From: Lunularia cruciata
Taxonomy: Eukaryota > Streptophyta > Marchantiopsida > Lunulariales > Lunulariaceae
DNA length: 64,000 nt
Assembly: GCA_948567375.1 (NCBI GenBank)
Contig: OX419762.1
Location: forward strand, 10,236,001 to 10,300,000
Reading direction: 5' to 3'
Part shown: positions 24,266 to 35,299 of the stretch, piece after piece
Position numbering within the stretch: position 1 is the first letter of the stretch
How the letters are laid out: each line of letters starts with the position of its first letter
Notes under the pieces: generated by a model
Seen by the model: only the letters and a program-made list of their open reading frames with translations
Told to the model about the DNA's origin: nothing
The model's database searches: none
Translations under genes and position numbers: made by a program

Positions 24266-25430
24266 TTGAAGGAGAAAGTTCAGGCAAAGATTTTAGAACC
24301 ATCAAAAGCGCCATACTCAAATTGCTGGTTCACCGTCCGGAAGAAAAATGGTAAGTTGCGGTTCATACAAGATATGCAACTGCCAAATAAGGTAACAATC
24401 CGGAATTCTGGTGTTGGACCGGCTGTGGATGAGTTTGCTGAGGAGTTTGCAGGGAGGGCAATCTATTCTATAGGAGATTTGTATTCAGGTTATGATCAGT
24501 TTCAGCTTGCTGAAGGGAGTTGGGACATAACCACGATGCGAACACCATTAGGGCTGATGCGTATGTGCACTCTCCCAATGGGGGCTACTAACTCTGTGGC
24601 GCATATGCAAAGCGCTATGAATCAAATTCTGCAGTCTTTTATCCCTGAGAAGACCCGTCCATTCTTGGATGATATACCTGTCAAGGGCTGTACAAAGAGC
24701 AAGAAAGATGAAACTTTGGTGGATGGAGGTATTAGGAGGTTTGTCATAGATCATATTCAAGATGTGGAGGCGATACTGAGAAGGTTGATGGAAGCGGGGG
24801 TGACTCTCTTTGGAGAGAAATCGGCATTTGGACTTGGAGAAATCCTTGTGGTGGGACACTTGTGTGGCTCGTATGGAAGGAAGCCAAATCCGGAAAAGGT
24901 GGACATAATAGGGAAGATCAAGGACTATTCCTCAGTTCAGGAGGTAAGAAGGTTCTTAGGGGCATGCGTTTTCTACCGTATATGGATTCCTCACTTTGGT
25001 CATGTTGTAGAGCCGCTCTACCAGCTTTTGAGGAAAGGATCAGGTTTGTTTGGAGACCGGAACATTTGGTTGCTATGGCAAAACTGAAGAAAGCGCTGCA
25101 GAACCCACCTGTGCTCCACCCGCTTGACTACCGCTGTGGATGACCAATTATAGTTATGGTTGACTCAAGTCCCTATGCTCTGGTTGGGCTGTGGGCCAAG
25201 ACGGCGAGAATGGCAGCAGATTTGCAACAAGGTTTGGAGCAAGGATCTTCACGGAACAGCAACGGAGGTACCCTCAGATCAAACAGGAATTGTGGGGTGC
25301 CAAGATAGCACTAAGACAGGATAAAAACTGCCTAATAGGGACCTATGTCATCCTAGAGACAGATTGCTTGCCACTGCTTGGAATGGTTGCCAATTGTGAC
25401 ACTCCAAACATTGTCATGTTGCGCTAGATA
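24266..25430 (+). pseudogene. RT and RNase H region of D
   Basis: The RT shows KKNGKLRFIQDMQLPNK, DEFAEEFAGRAIY, a PMGATNSVAHMQ segment and the FLDDI box, then a thumb-like VRRFLGACVFYRIWI. RNase H-like sequence follows to about 25430 (YPQIKQELWGAKIAL, ETDCLPLLGM). The wording is unlike elements A, B and C. Confidence 0.85.
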
Positions 25431-25439
25431 GCGTTCATT

Positions 25440-26465
25440 CGGATGTTTAATCCAGAGCTAAGGTACATAGCTGGGAAGGACAATCCGGTAGCTGATATGT
25501 TGTCTAGAGCATTTTATGAAGGAGCTGAAAATGACTGTATGGTGGATGTGCATGAGCTGGACTTGAACTTACCCTTTAGAGAAGAACTGTACAAGGATGA
25601 TCTTCTGGTGGTTGGGAAGTATCTTAGTTCTCTACAGAAGAACTTTGAATGGACCAAGGAAGAGTTTGAGAAGATTAGAAGGAGATCGGGAAAATTCTTG
25701 TTGAAGGATGGGTATCTTTGGCAAAGGCCCAAGGGCAGCTCTGGAGTTCCACTGAGAGTGTTGGGAGATGAGGAGACGAAGCAAAGAGTGCTATGGGAGT
25801 CGCACGACGCGGATGCTGTCGGACACCGTGGGGTTCAGGGTACATACGAGCGCATCTGGGGTTTGTACTAGTGGCCAGGTATTTATACAGAGGTACGACG
25901 GTATGTGGAAACCTGTAAAATCTGTCAGATCTACTCCAAGGTAAGGCACAGAGATGGGTTGAAACCTACTTATCCGCTGAATCTCCATTTTTAGTGGGTT
26001 TTGGACTTGGTTCATATGCCTTTAGGAGTCCAAGGAGCTAAATATCTAGTACTAGCTAGGGAAGACTTGTCTAATTATGTGGAAGGAAGAGCATTGTTGT
26101 CTACACATACCCAACAGGTGTGTTGGTTTGTCTTAGAGGATATCATTGCAAGGCACGGATGTTTCTACCGGATGAGGGCAGATCGAGGTGAATTGGATGC
26201 AAGGGAAGCAGCTGACTTCTTTGCTAAGTTCAATATCAAGCTGAACTTGACTATTGCCTACAATCCAGAAGCCAATGGTAAGAGTGAACAAGGTCATCCG
26301 CCGATAGTGAATGCTTTGGTGAAGGCTTGCCAAGGTGAGACATACAGATGGCCTGATTTGCTGCCCTTAGCACTTATGGCTGATAGGTTAACTTGCAGCT
26401 CGGTAACTAGGATGCCACTTGCTGAGTTAGTATCAGTGCACTTACCTATTATGCCTGTGGAAGAG
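25440..26465 (+). pseudogene. Integrase zinc-binding and core regions of D
   Basis: It includes the HHCC region (HDADAVGHRGVQGTYERIW then CKICQIY). The core motifs are LDLVHMPLG, MRADRGE and YNPEANGKSEQGH, which carry the expected D, D and E residues. The core ends where solo LTR F begins. Confidence 0.8.
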
Positions 26466-28379
26466 TGTGGTACCCACATTTTTCATTTTGGACGAGTTTT
26501 GAAGAAGAAGTGCCTTGCTGAAACCAAATTGAAACCAAATGGAGAAGAAATGAGTGGAAACCTGTGTTTTGATTAGACTTCATGAAGTCAATTTTATGTA
26601 AGAGGAAGAATGACTCAGACTGGATCAAACTTGAAGAAGCTTACTTAGTGTCAGAGGAGGGAAAAACTCGGAGCAAACGTTAAGGAGGGCAAACCCAAAG
26701 GAGAAATAGAAGTTGTAGGTCAGGATTCTTGCGGGGGCTATAACTCAGTGACCACAACTCCAAATCAACCGTGTTATATCTCGTTGGAAACTTCTCGTTC
26801 AGGCCTTTCCATTGCCACCAAAATCGCAAATTTTGGAGTTGTGTAGAAGAAGTAACAAGCATTTGAAGTTCCGAGAGTAAATGTACTTAGGGTCAAAGTG
26901 TCTTCGGGTCAATGTGACTTCGTACTTCGGACTTCATACTTCGTAATTCGGGTTTACATGACTTCGGGTCATGAGACTTTGCCTCAAGATGAAGATGACT
27001 AAATCAGAGGTAACCGGACCTCGGAGTGCAATGAAGGTGTTTTTGGGAGTTTTGCCAGAGGGATCAGAGGAAGTTAGAGTAGGGAAAGAAGATAATTAGG
27101 ATACCCATGACTTCAATTTCAGTTTTGATTGAAGATATGATAGAAATTGAAGGAGAAGTAGCAGTAGTGAATAAACCCAAAGTGCAAGATCAGACAATAA
27201 GTGTCTTCGGGTTAGTAACATGAGTAATTAGGGGAAAGTGGGTTACAAATTGAAGGTGTAGATAGTGTACCCATGCTTTCAATTACAATTCTTGATGATG
27301 ACACAAAAGAATTAGTAAAGGAATTGATAGTAGTTAAACCCGAGGTAAGAGAGACAGGAGTGCAGGTGTCTTCGGATTTGACATTTGACACTTTAGAGAA
27401 GAGTGGATTGGGAGATAGAGATTTAGAAGGCTTAACTATGATAGGAATTTTAGATCAGGAAAGAGAATTGTTGGATCTGGTAGAAGAAGTAGAAGATCTG
27501 AAACCCGAGGAAAAGATATTAGGAAGTAAGATTACTTTGGGTTCGGGTTTGAAAACCGAGGAAGAAGTAGACATCGGATCGGATTAGTAACCAATTTGAG
27601 ATTTGAAGGGGCAGATATGAAGAGGTGCATTGTCATTTCGGATCTGCAGGTTAGAACAGTTGTGGAAGAACGGTATAGTTGTTAGAACTATCGATTGCTC
27701 ACTACTTAAGAGTGGCATTCGCAGGAAATTGTTGTTTAGTGCTCATTATTTCTGAGAATAGATAAAGCGAAGTGCTGTGAAGCAGTGCTCGTCGCTTGAG
27801 CTTGATTCTGAGTATCAACTTTGTGATTGTATTTGTGAGTGTGTGGAGAAATTTGAAGTGCAAGTCAGTGTGTTTGTTGGATGTTGGATTCCACAGCCTT
27901 GATCTTCATTTTGTGTGTTTGATCCTGAGTGAAGTGCAATCGAAGCAATGCCTTGACAGATCTGAGAGGAATTATAGTGTTGGTAGTATTCTACATTTGT
28001 GAGTGCAATGCGAAGTTGATGTGAAGCAATTTTGATCGAGGAAGTTGTGCCTTTAGTGGAGGGGTGGAACACAATTTCAAGGTGAAGTTGTTTTGCAGTG
28101 AAGTGCCGTTTTTGGGAGAGCCTGAATCATCACAATCAAGATTGTTTGGAAAGATTTGATGGATTTGTGATTATGGAGTGTTAATTTGTGACAAGACTGC
28201 GAGTCAGTGCTTGTTACTCTCTTCTAGGTGTGGTTTCTACTTGAGAGACTAAAGAAGAACTCAAGAAGAACTGAAATTGTGACTTTGCTTCGTATTTGAC
28301 CAATTCTGACTTGTATCTCTGCGGGAACGAACTTTACTTACCCGATTACCGCAAAAGTGATATTTGCCGGGTTGTCACA
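26466..28379. repeat. Solo LTR or short non-coding LTR element F, inside D integrase
   Basis: The insert starts TGTGGTACCC and ends GGGTTGTCACA. AAGAG at 26461-26465 and AAGAG at 28380-28384 form an exact 5-bp target-site duplication. D integrase core lies on the left and the C-terminal part on the right. There is no PBS, polypurine tract or polymerase domain, so a solo LTR is the simplest reading. Orientation is not known. It holds TTCGG-rich sequence near 26880-26980 and a 104-codon acidic open frame (27273-27587) with no known domain. Confidence 0.8.
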
Positions 28380-28384
28380 AAGAG

Positions 28385-28855
28385 GACATCATTAGTTGGA
28401 GAACTGTTCAGTGGGAGGATAATGTGTCTACAGAGGAGTTGATAACGCGCAGGATCGAGCACTTTAACCTGACACCACAAAGAATACAAGTGGCACGCAA
28501 GAAGGTGAAGGAAGCGCGGCTGAGGAACAAAGTATACTTTGAAAAGACTCACCGACTGCAACCAATACCTATCAATGAAGGAGACTGGGTGCTGATATCT
28601 GATAACAGCCTAGACGTACAACATTTGACCCTCAAGAAGTTTGCCCGCCGTTGGCATGGTCCATTTGTTGTTACCAAAGTCCACGGGAATGCCATCTACA
28701 GTGTGCGAGAGCTAGATGGTACTGAACATCATCTGCCATATGCAGGGAAAAGGGTTAAACTTTTCAAGAGGCAATCAGGAGCCGAGGAGGAAAGAGATCA
28801 TGACTTCGACTCTGGAGGTGATTTGGAAGATGTCACTGAAGAAAGCGGATATTGA
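28385..28855 (+). pseudogene. Integrase C-terminal region of D
   Basis: Segments KTHRLQPIPINEGDWVL and KFARRWHGPFVVTKV form the GPY/F-like end of a Ty3 integrase. The same arrangement, in my memory, is common in basidiomycete Ty3 polyproteins. No chromodomain follows before the 3' LTR at 28911. Confidence 0.75.
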
Positions 28856-28910
28856 TCACTGCGGACTTGTTGGTGCAGACCGGTGGCTGCACAGGATTGG
28901 TGGGGGTGGA

Positions 28911-30255
28911 TGTTGTCATTGAGAAAAATGTTAGATGAGAGTGGTAAGGAGTGGTTGCAAGATTTTGAGTGAGGAAGGTTGGACATGAAGTTTTTGGGAC
29001 ATGAAAGGGGAAGTTTTCAGGAGAAGAGTGGACAGGAGTTCTTGACAAGGAGAATAATCAAAAGTGAGGAAGGGCGGAGGGTTTTCAGAAAATTCTAGAG
29101 GATTTCAAGAGAGAAGTTTGCAGAGGATTTTTGAGAGAAGTTGCAGGAATTTTTGTGAGAAGAAAGGAGTAGGGTTTTCGAAAAGTGAGGAAGAATAATC
29201 AAAAGTAAGGAAAGGTTGACGGTTTTCAGAAAATGCCAGAGGATTTTGAGAGAGAAGTTGGCAGAGGATTTTCGAGAGAAGTTGCAGAAATTATCGTGAG
29301 AAGAAAGGAGTAGGATTTTCGAGAAGATGAGGGCTGGACAGTAGAAGGTTTTTCTTCAGGAAAAGTCTTGCAGGAGTGCACAGACTGACAGGATATGGAT
29401 TTCAAGAAGATGAGGGCTGGACAGTAGAAGGTTTTTTTTCAAGAAAAGTCTTGCGGGAATGCACAGGCTGACAGGATATGGATTTCAAGAAGATGAGGGC
29501 TGGACAGTAGAAGGTTTTTTTTCACAAAAAGTCTTGCAGGAATGCACAGGCTGACCGGATATGGATTTCAAGAAGGGGAGGCTGAACAGGGGTTTTCAGT
29601 GGATCTTTCAGAGGGTTTCAAAGGAGAAAGCACTGATGGGAGTGCTGCTGGGAGGTGAAGGAAGAGTCCGGAGGGTGAGTCGTCTTGACTGTTATCGGAC
29701 AGAGTGCGTGTGAAGGCACCAGCTGAAAAGATTTTCTGTCAAAATTTAGTGCAGACACTGTATGAACTGGAGTTGGTTGGCTTTTCCAAAATTGTGAACC
29801 TTGCAGCTGAAATTTTACGAATGACAAATCCTGAGAAAATGGTATGTTTGATCTGTGACTAGCATTGAGGAAGTTCCATTTTTGGAGCTCTCAGTCTATC
29901 TATATGAATGGTTTGATTTAGTAGTCTGGGTGCCGGGTTGAGCCGAATAGAATACTATTTATTTTTTGTGAAATTCCCAGCCATTCCTAGGGACCGTCGG
30001 GTCCGAAACCATAGCAGAACCTGCATGAACTAGCCAGTTCTGTGAAGGCCAAAGACAAACACAAACCCTCAAGAAGCCCAACATCAGGAAACAAAGGAAA
30101 ACCCAAAATTTTACAAAGCTGAGATTTCCAACATACGAGGAATAGGAAGCGAATGACAATCTACGAGAAACTCTAAATCAACTGCAATAATGCCAAACTA
30201 AGCACAAGCAGCCAGGTGCTCGGTGCACTCTTGAGGCCAAACAATTTCCCCGACA
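28911..30255 (+). repeat. 3' LTR of D (1345 bp)
   Basis: It follows a purine-rich tract (GGTGGGGGTGGA). It matches the 5' LTR but has fewer copies of the internal purine-rich repeat, which accounts for most of the length difference. It ends CCCCGACA. Confidence 0.88.
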
Positions 30256-30480
30256 GCGGATGGTACAAAGAGTTCTGCATTCCGCACCTTGCATCTTCTT
30301 ACCTTCAAGATTGGGAAGGATTATTTGGAGTGTATGAGGTTTGTAGTGGCACCTCTACACTATGATATCATTTTGGGTCTACCTTGGCTTGAACATCATA
30401 AGGTTCAATTCGATTGGACCCGATGACAAATTCAAGTACAGCACCAAGGTAGGAATTTTTGATTAGGTTGTTTTGCACCT
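30256..30480 (+). pseudogene. Protease region of C, right of D
   Basis: A retropepsin-like tail is visible with PLHYDIILGLPWLEHH, the typical ILG(L/M)xWL motif. The matching left part lies just before 19364. The 5-bp region GCGGA at 30256 is the target-site copy. Confidence 0.7.
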
Positions 30481-30510
30481 TTGAGTAAGACACCTAACAA
30501 TAGTCAGTCT

Positions 30511-30690
30511 CAAGATGAGAAGCTTGTCAAGAAGGTAGCCATAGAGCAAACCTTAAAGGGATATGAGTCCCAAGATGGAAAGTTTGCCAAGAAGGCAACC
30601 ATGGAGCAATCTTGGAAGAGAGATGAGTCCCTAGTAGGTAAGTTGGTTAGTAAAGTGGCCATAGAGCAAGCTTTGGAGGAAGATAAGTTT
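30511..30690 (+). repeat. Three 20-residue repeats between protease and RT of C
   Basis: Three consecutive 60-bp units read DEKLVKKVAIEQTLKG-like, DGKFAKKATMEQSWKR-like and VGKLVSKVAIEQALEE-like. They share the pattern GK(L/F)-x-x-K-x-A-x-EQ. This spacer is not part of a known catalytic domain. Confidence 0.7.
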
Positions 30691-30759
30691 GTATTTGCGG
30701 TGTGGATCAAGCCAATTCCACAAGAACAATCTAAGGAGGGCCAAGGGTCTCATCAAGCA

Positions 30760-33610
30760 ATGGTTGATCGGACAGTTCAGGAGTTTGCGGATATGTTTCT
30801 GGATGATCTACCAAAGGAATTACCCTTCGATCAAGGTATGCCCTTCAAAATCAAGTTATTGCCTAGGAGTACTCTAGTGAGTAGACCGATCTATTGGCTC
30901 TCACCAAAGGAGTTAGAGGAGTTGCAAATTACACTTACAGAGTTGTTGTAGAAGGACTTCATACAACATAGTACCTCTCCTTGGGAAGCACCGGTACTAT
31001 TTGTTCCAAAGAAGGATGGAGGACTTTGTTTTTGTATTGATTACCGTGGGCTCAATAAGCAAACTGTGAAGAATGCATATCCCTTGCCTCAGATCAATAA
31101 CTTGCTTGATCAACTAAGTGGAGCAAACTACTTTTCCAAGTTGGATCTTCATAATGGCTATTGGAAAATTCCTATTGATAGAGAGGATGTGCAAAAGACG
31201 GCCTTTTGCGCAAGGTATATGCATTTTGAGTAGAGAGTTCTACCTTTCGGACTCACTAATGCTCCAACGGTCTTCATGGATCAAATGCATTGGGTGTTGG
31301 ATGGACTATAGGATCAATCCGTGGTGGTGTTCTTGGATGATAACTTAATCTATAGTAAGACTAAGGTAGAACACGTGAATCATGTACAAGAAGTCCTAAG
31401 ACAACTATGACAATGGAAATTTTACTGCAAGAAGTTGAAGTGTGCTTTTGGCAAAAGGAGGTTACCTTCTTGGGTCATAAGATCTCATTAGAGAGGATCA
31501 AGATGGGAGAAGAGAAAATCAAGGCCATTATTGATTGGCCTACTCCAAAGGATGCTATAGAAGTATGGGCATTCAATGGATTGGCCAATTTTTACCGACG
31601 ATTCATCCACTATTATGCTCATGTGGCTGCACCATTGACTGACTTCTTGGGAAAGAACTTGAGCTTCCAATGGACCACCAAGCATGAAGAAGCATTCCAA
31701 AAGTTAAAGCATATGGTGTCTTCAAGACCCATTCTTCAACCATATGATCCTCAACTACCTTGTGTGGTTGATTTTGATGCTTCTAACTTTGCAATTGGAG
31801 CTGTGTTGCAACAAGAATTCTCAGATGGACTACATCCCATTGCCTTTGTGTCTCGCTGACTAAATACAGCTGAAAGAAATTACTTTTCTTGAGATTAGGA
31901 ACTTCCAATGGTATATGCCACCAAGGTATAGAGGCATTATCTATTGGGGAAACAAGTGATCATGCAAACTGATCACAAGCCATTGTTGCAGATCTTACAC
32001 TTGGAACACATGCAGAGTTGACATTGTCGATAGGAAGAGCAACTCTAATTTTTTGACATCAAAATTGAGTACAAAATAGGTTGGTTCTATGTCATCCTTG
32101 ATGCTCTATCACGATGACCTGATTTGAAGTCTCTTCCTCTCATCATTGTGGCAATTACAATGATGTCAATTGATCCCAAGGTCCATAACAAGTTTTGGTC
32201 AGATCTACAACAAGATCCCTTCTTCCAAATGGTACATGGTTGTTTGACAGTAGGCGATAAGGAGTACAACACCTTCTCCTTCAAGGAAGACCTTCTATTC
32301 CCTACGGACCGGATCTATGTTCCAGCCAAAGGTGATCTCTGACTTGCGCGCCTTCAAGAAGCCCATGATCTACCAATAGTTGGTCACATGGGGGTGGATA
32401 AGACCTTGGGTATGTTCCAACGCCAATGGTGGTGGCCCAACATGACACGAGATGTTTGGGAGTTTGGCCAATTGTGTGAGAGTTGTCAATGCAACAAGAC
32501 TAGTACCCAAACACCGAGTAGACTCCTTCAACCACTTCCTATTCAAACTACTTATTGGGAACATGTGAGCTTAGATCTCATCACCTTCTTGCCTAAGACA
32601 CAACAAGGTCACACAATGATTGTGGTGTTTGTGGATAAGCTTAGTAAGCAAATCCATTTGGCACCAATGGTTGATATTGTGGATGCTCCAACCTTGGCGC
32701 AACTCTACTTTGATAGTGTATTTAAACATCATAGGATGCCATGTGTACTCATCTCTGACCGTGATCCTTGCTTCACCGAAAAGTTTTGGCAAGCCCTCTT
32801 CCATATTCTTGGTAGCAAGCTTGCTTTGTCCATAGTCTATCATCCTCAAACTGATGGACAAACTAAATGTGCAAATTCCACTTTGGAAGATATGCTTCAT
32901 GCCTTTGTCAAAATTCACCATACCAATTGGAATGAATGTCTTGCAGTTGTGGAGTTTGCATCCAACAATTCTAAACAAGCGAGCACCAGATTCTCTCCTT
33001 TCTTTCTCAATTTTGGCCAAGATCCGCTTGTCCTAGATTCTCTTCTTTCTCCTCCCCCATCTCAGGTCCCTCATACTTCAACCTTCTTGACCACCATATA
33101 CAAATCTCTCCAACAAGCCAAATCTCACCTCCTTGTTGCTCAGAATTGTCAAAAACAATATGCAAACCACCATCATGGTGATCCCACCTTTGAAGTCGGT
33201 GATAAAGTTATGCTATCCTCTAGTAATCTACCCTTCCCACTTGATATCAAAGTTTGTAAACTTGCCCCTAATTGGATAGGACCTTTTGATGTCACCCAAA
33301 TTGTCTCTCCTGTTGCTAATTGACTTGCCTTGCCTTTGTCATATGTGCATCTATCATGTCTTTCATGTTTCCAAGTCAAAACCCTTTGTTCCTTATACCT
33401 CTTCTTTTTCCTCTTGAGTCCAACCTCCTCCTCTCCCTATCCCTATCAATGATCAGGGGGAGTACAAAGTTGATTGTATCCTTGCACGTTGCCACATCCA
33501 ACAAGGACACCAAAAATATACGGAGTACAAGGTCCTTTGGAAAGCATATCCCCTTCATGATGCCACATAGGAACCTCTTTCTTACCTCCAAAAATGCACA
33601 GATTGCCATC
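30760..33610 (+). pseudogene. pol remnant of C (RT-RNase H-IN-chromodomain)
   Basis: RT occupies about 30780-31400 with a VVFLDD box. RNase H runs about 31600-32000 (VDFDASNFAIGAVLQQEF). The integrase zinc-binding region is near 32350-32500 and the core at 32560-32900 (LDLITFLPKTQQGHTMIVV). The GPF segment is near 33280. A chromodomain lies near 33470-33590 (EYKVDCILARC start, VLWKAYP). This places C among the chromoviruses. It is broken. Confidence 0.85.
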
Positions 33611-33667
33611 TTAGACTTTGAAGTTTCAATGGCAACAAGGATGTCACCAACTAGTGGTGGAGGAATA

Positions 33668-34065
33668 TGTAACAATATGGAGTTAGTAAGGCTAACAAAG
33701 TAGAGAATAAGCCAAATTAGCCTAGAATATTCTAGAAGCATCTAGGAAGCTTCCCAGCTAGTTAACTTGCACCCTGAGCAGGTAGCTTCTAGAAGAAAGC
33801 TTCTAGAAGATTCCAATTAGCTTAGCTTGCATGCCAAGAAGGTGGTTTCTTGAAGGAAACTTTTTGAGAAGCTTCCTAGTTAACTTGGGTTGCACTTTAA
33901 GAAAGTGGCTTGAAGAAGTTCCTTGAGAAGCTTCTCAAGGGCTTTGTATGCTACCTATAAATACCAAAGCCAAAGCTTATGCTAGGCATTTGGAGTTTCT
34001 TTCATTCAAGTGTCCCAATGTGAGTTTCCATTCTCCCATTTCTCTCCTTGGTCTTGGTCTTTACA
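33668..34065 (+). repeat. 3' LTR of C
   Basis: It starts TGTAAC after a purine-rich tract and ends TTTACA. It has the same TATA box and GAAGCTTC-type palindromes as the 5' LTR, with scattered differences and length changes. Confidence 0.88.
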
Positions 34066-34850
34066 ACTACCATGAGTTTAGGAGAGGTTACTTGGAAGAG
34101 ATTGAGCTATGGACAGAAGATTGGTCTCCAAACTATGTCTCCATCACTTCAAGCTCAATTTCTCAAGGTAGATCGGCAATACCCACGAGTTCTAGCTTTA
34201 GTAGTGTTGGTGGATCTCTTGGAGATGGTACTACTACAAGTGGAGGTAATACTACATGAGATGGTGAAGTACCAAGGTTTAACCCCATGGTGGAGTTCTC
34301 CCAATGTTTGAGGCACAACTACCAAGGAGTGCCAATTGACAAGCTAAGGAGCTTGCAAGATTTCCAATGGAAGGCTAGAGAGAGCTTACATGAGGCATAC
34401 ACTCACATGAGAGGGCTGATCAATTTTACTCAAGGAGTTATTGAAACCCAAGCAGTCATATTTTGGTATGGGATACTAGACATGGAGTTGCAATGTAGAG
34501 TATGTGATGCTACATTGTTACAAGCTACTTCACCTACTTTGGTAGTGGCCTTTGGTTTGGCTAAGTGTAATGAGTTCAACATGGTGGAGGAGAGAATGGT
34601 GATATCTAGATTTGGTAGGGAAACCTCATCCAAAGTAGTTACTTCTTCCAAAGTGCACCACACCATGTTGGTTGTTGAAGACAAGATGGATAGCCTAGAG
34701 TAGCTAGACCCTTACCTTCATTTCTGGGTCACTAGTAGCCAATGAGTGGTGGTGTTGCTTGTTGCTTGTTGGACTTGTGGTGGACCTCACCACAAGGGAG
34801 AGTGCACACAAGGCAGCGGACTTGGTACCTATAGTGCATCATAGCCAACA
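34066..34850 (+). pseudogene. gag remnant of B3 (right of C)
   Basis: It continues the gag that C interrupted. It includes MVEFSQCLRHNYQGVPIDKL, a long capsid-like helical stretch and a CWTCGGPHHKGEC zinc-knuckle-like motif near 34757. It is colinear with B2 at 13.1-14.0 kb. Confidence 0.7.
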
Positions 34851-35299
34851 TAGAGATAGTATGAGCATTGCCACAAATGTGACACTAGTGACCAATGCTT
34901 TGACCTACACCTAAAGTTACAGAGTGGTAGGGTTGCTATGGCAAATGGAAGAGGAGCTCTAGGTCATGGAGGACAAGGTGGTAGAGGTAGTGGTAGAGAG
35001 TCCACACCTAGTAAAGGTGCAATATCTACCCTTACTTTTGATACATCCATGGCTTCTCCAATTGAGTAATTGGAGCACAAATTGGCTAGCATAGCCATAG
35101 CTCAGAGGAGATCAGATTTGGGTGTTGAGGCTTCCACCTCATATGCTGGTGATAGAGACATCTCAGACTTCATGTACAAAGAAGCACAGGTAGATGCATG
35201 TACCATAGTGACTAGGAGTGCAGTACGTGCTCCAAAGCCTAGAGGAGCATCAATAGATTTGGACCCACAAAGAGGAGAGGCTGGTAGATATGTCAGACT

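Larger units (their letters stand above)
19369..30255 (+). mobile_element. Ty3/gypsy fossil, element D, nested in C
   Basis: Two long LTRs (19369-21061 and 28911-30255) start TGT(C/T)GTC and end CCCCGACA. The flanking GCGG (19365-19368) and GCGGA (30256-30260) are remains of a target-site duplication, and C protease sequence continues across the insertion point. Internal parts are gag with a zinc knuckle, protease, RT, RNase H, integrase core and integrase C-terminal part. The integrase is split by solo LTR F. LTRs are very similar outside their internal tandem repeats, so D is younger than C. It carries several breaks. The polyprotein resembles Ty3 elements I recall from basidiomycete fungi. 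Confidence 0.88.
17547..34065 (+). mobile_element. Ty3/gypsy chromovirus fossil, element C, nested in B3
   Basis: Two LTRs (17547-17977 and 33668-34065) start TGTAAC and end TTTACA. The flanks ACTAT (17542-17546) and ACTAC (34066-34070) form a 5-bp target-site duplication with one difference, and removing C restores B3 gag alignment with B2. Between the LTRs lie a primer-binding site, gag, protease, RT, RNase H, integrase and a chromodomain. The element carries nested element D in its protease region and has several other interruptions. LTR divergence by eye suggests a moderately old insertion. Confidence 0.88.

Noticed and set aside
27273-27587. 104-codon acidic open frame inside F as a gene
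   Set aside because: It lies within a solo LTR, has no recognisable domain and is probably chance. It is noted only as a property of F.
19369-30255. Element D as fungal contamination of the assembly
   Set aside because: It is embedded in plant-type element C with target-site remnants and resumed C alignment on both sides.
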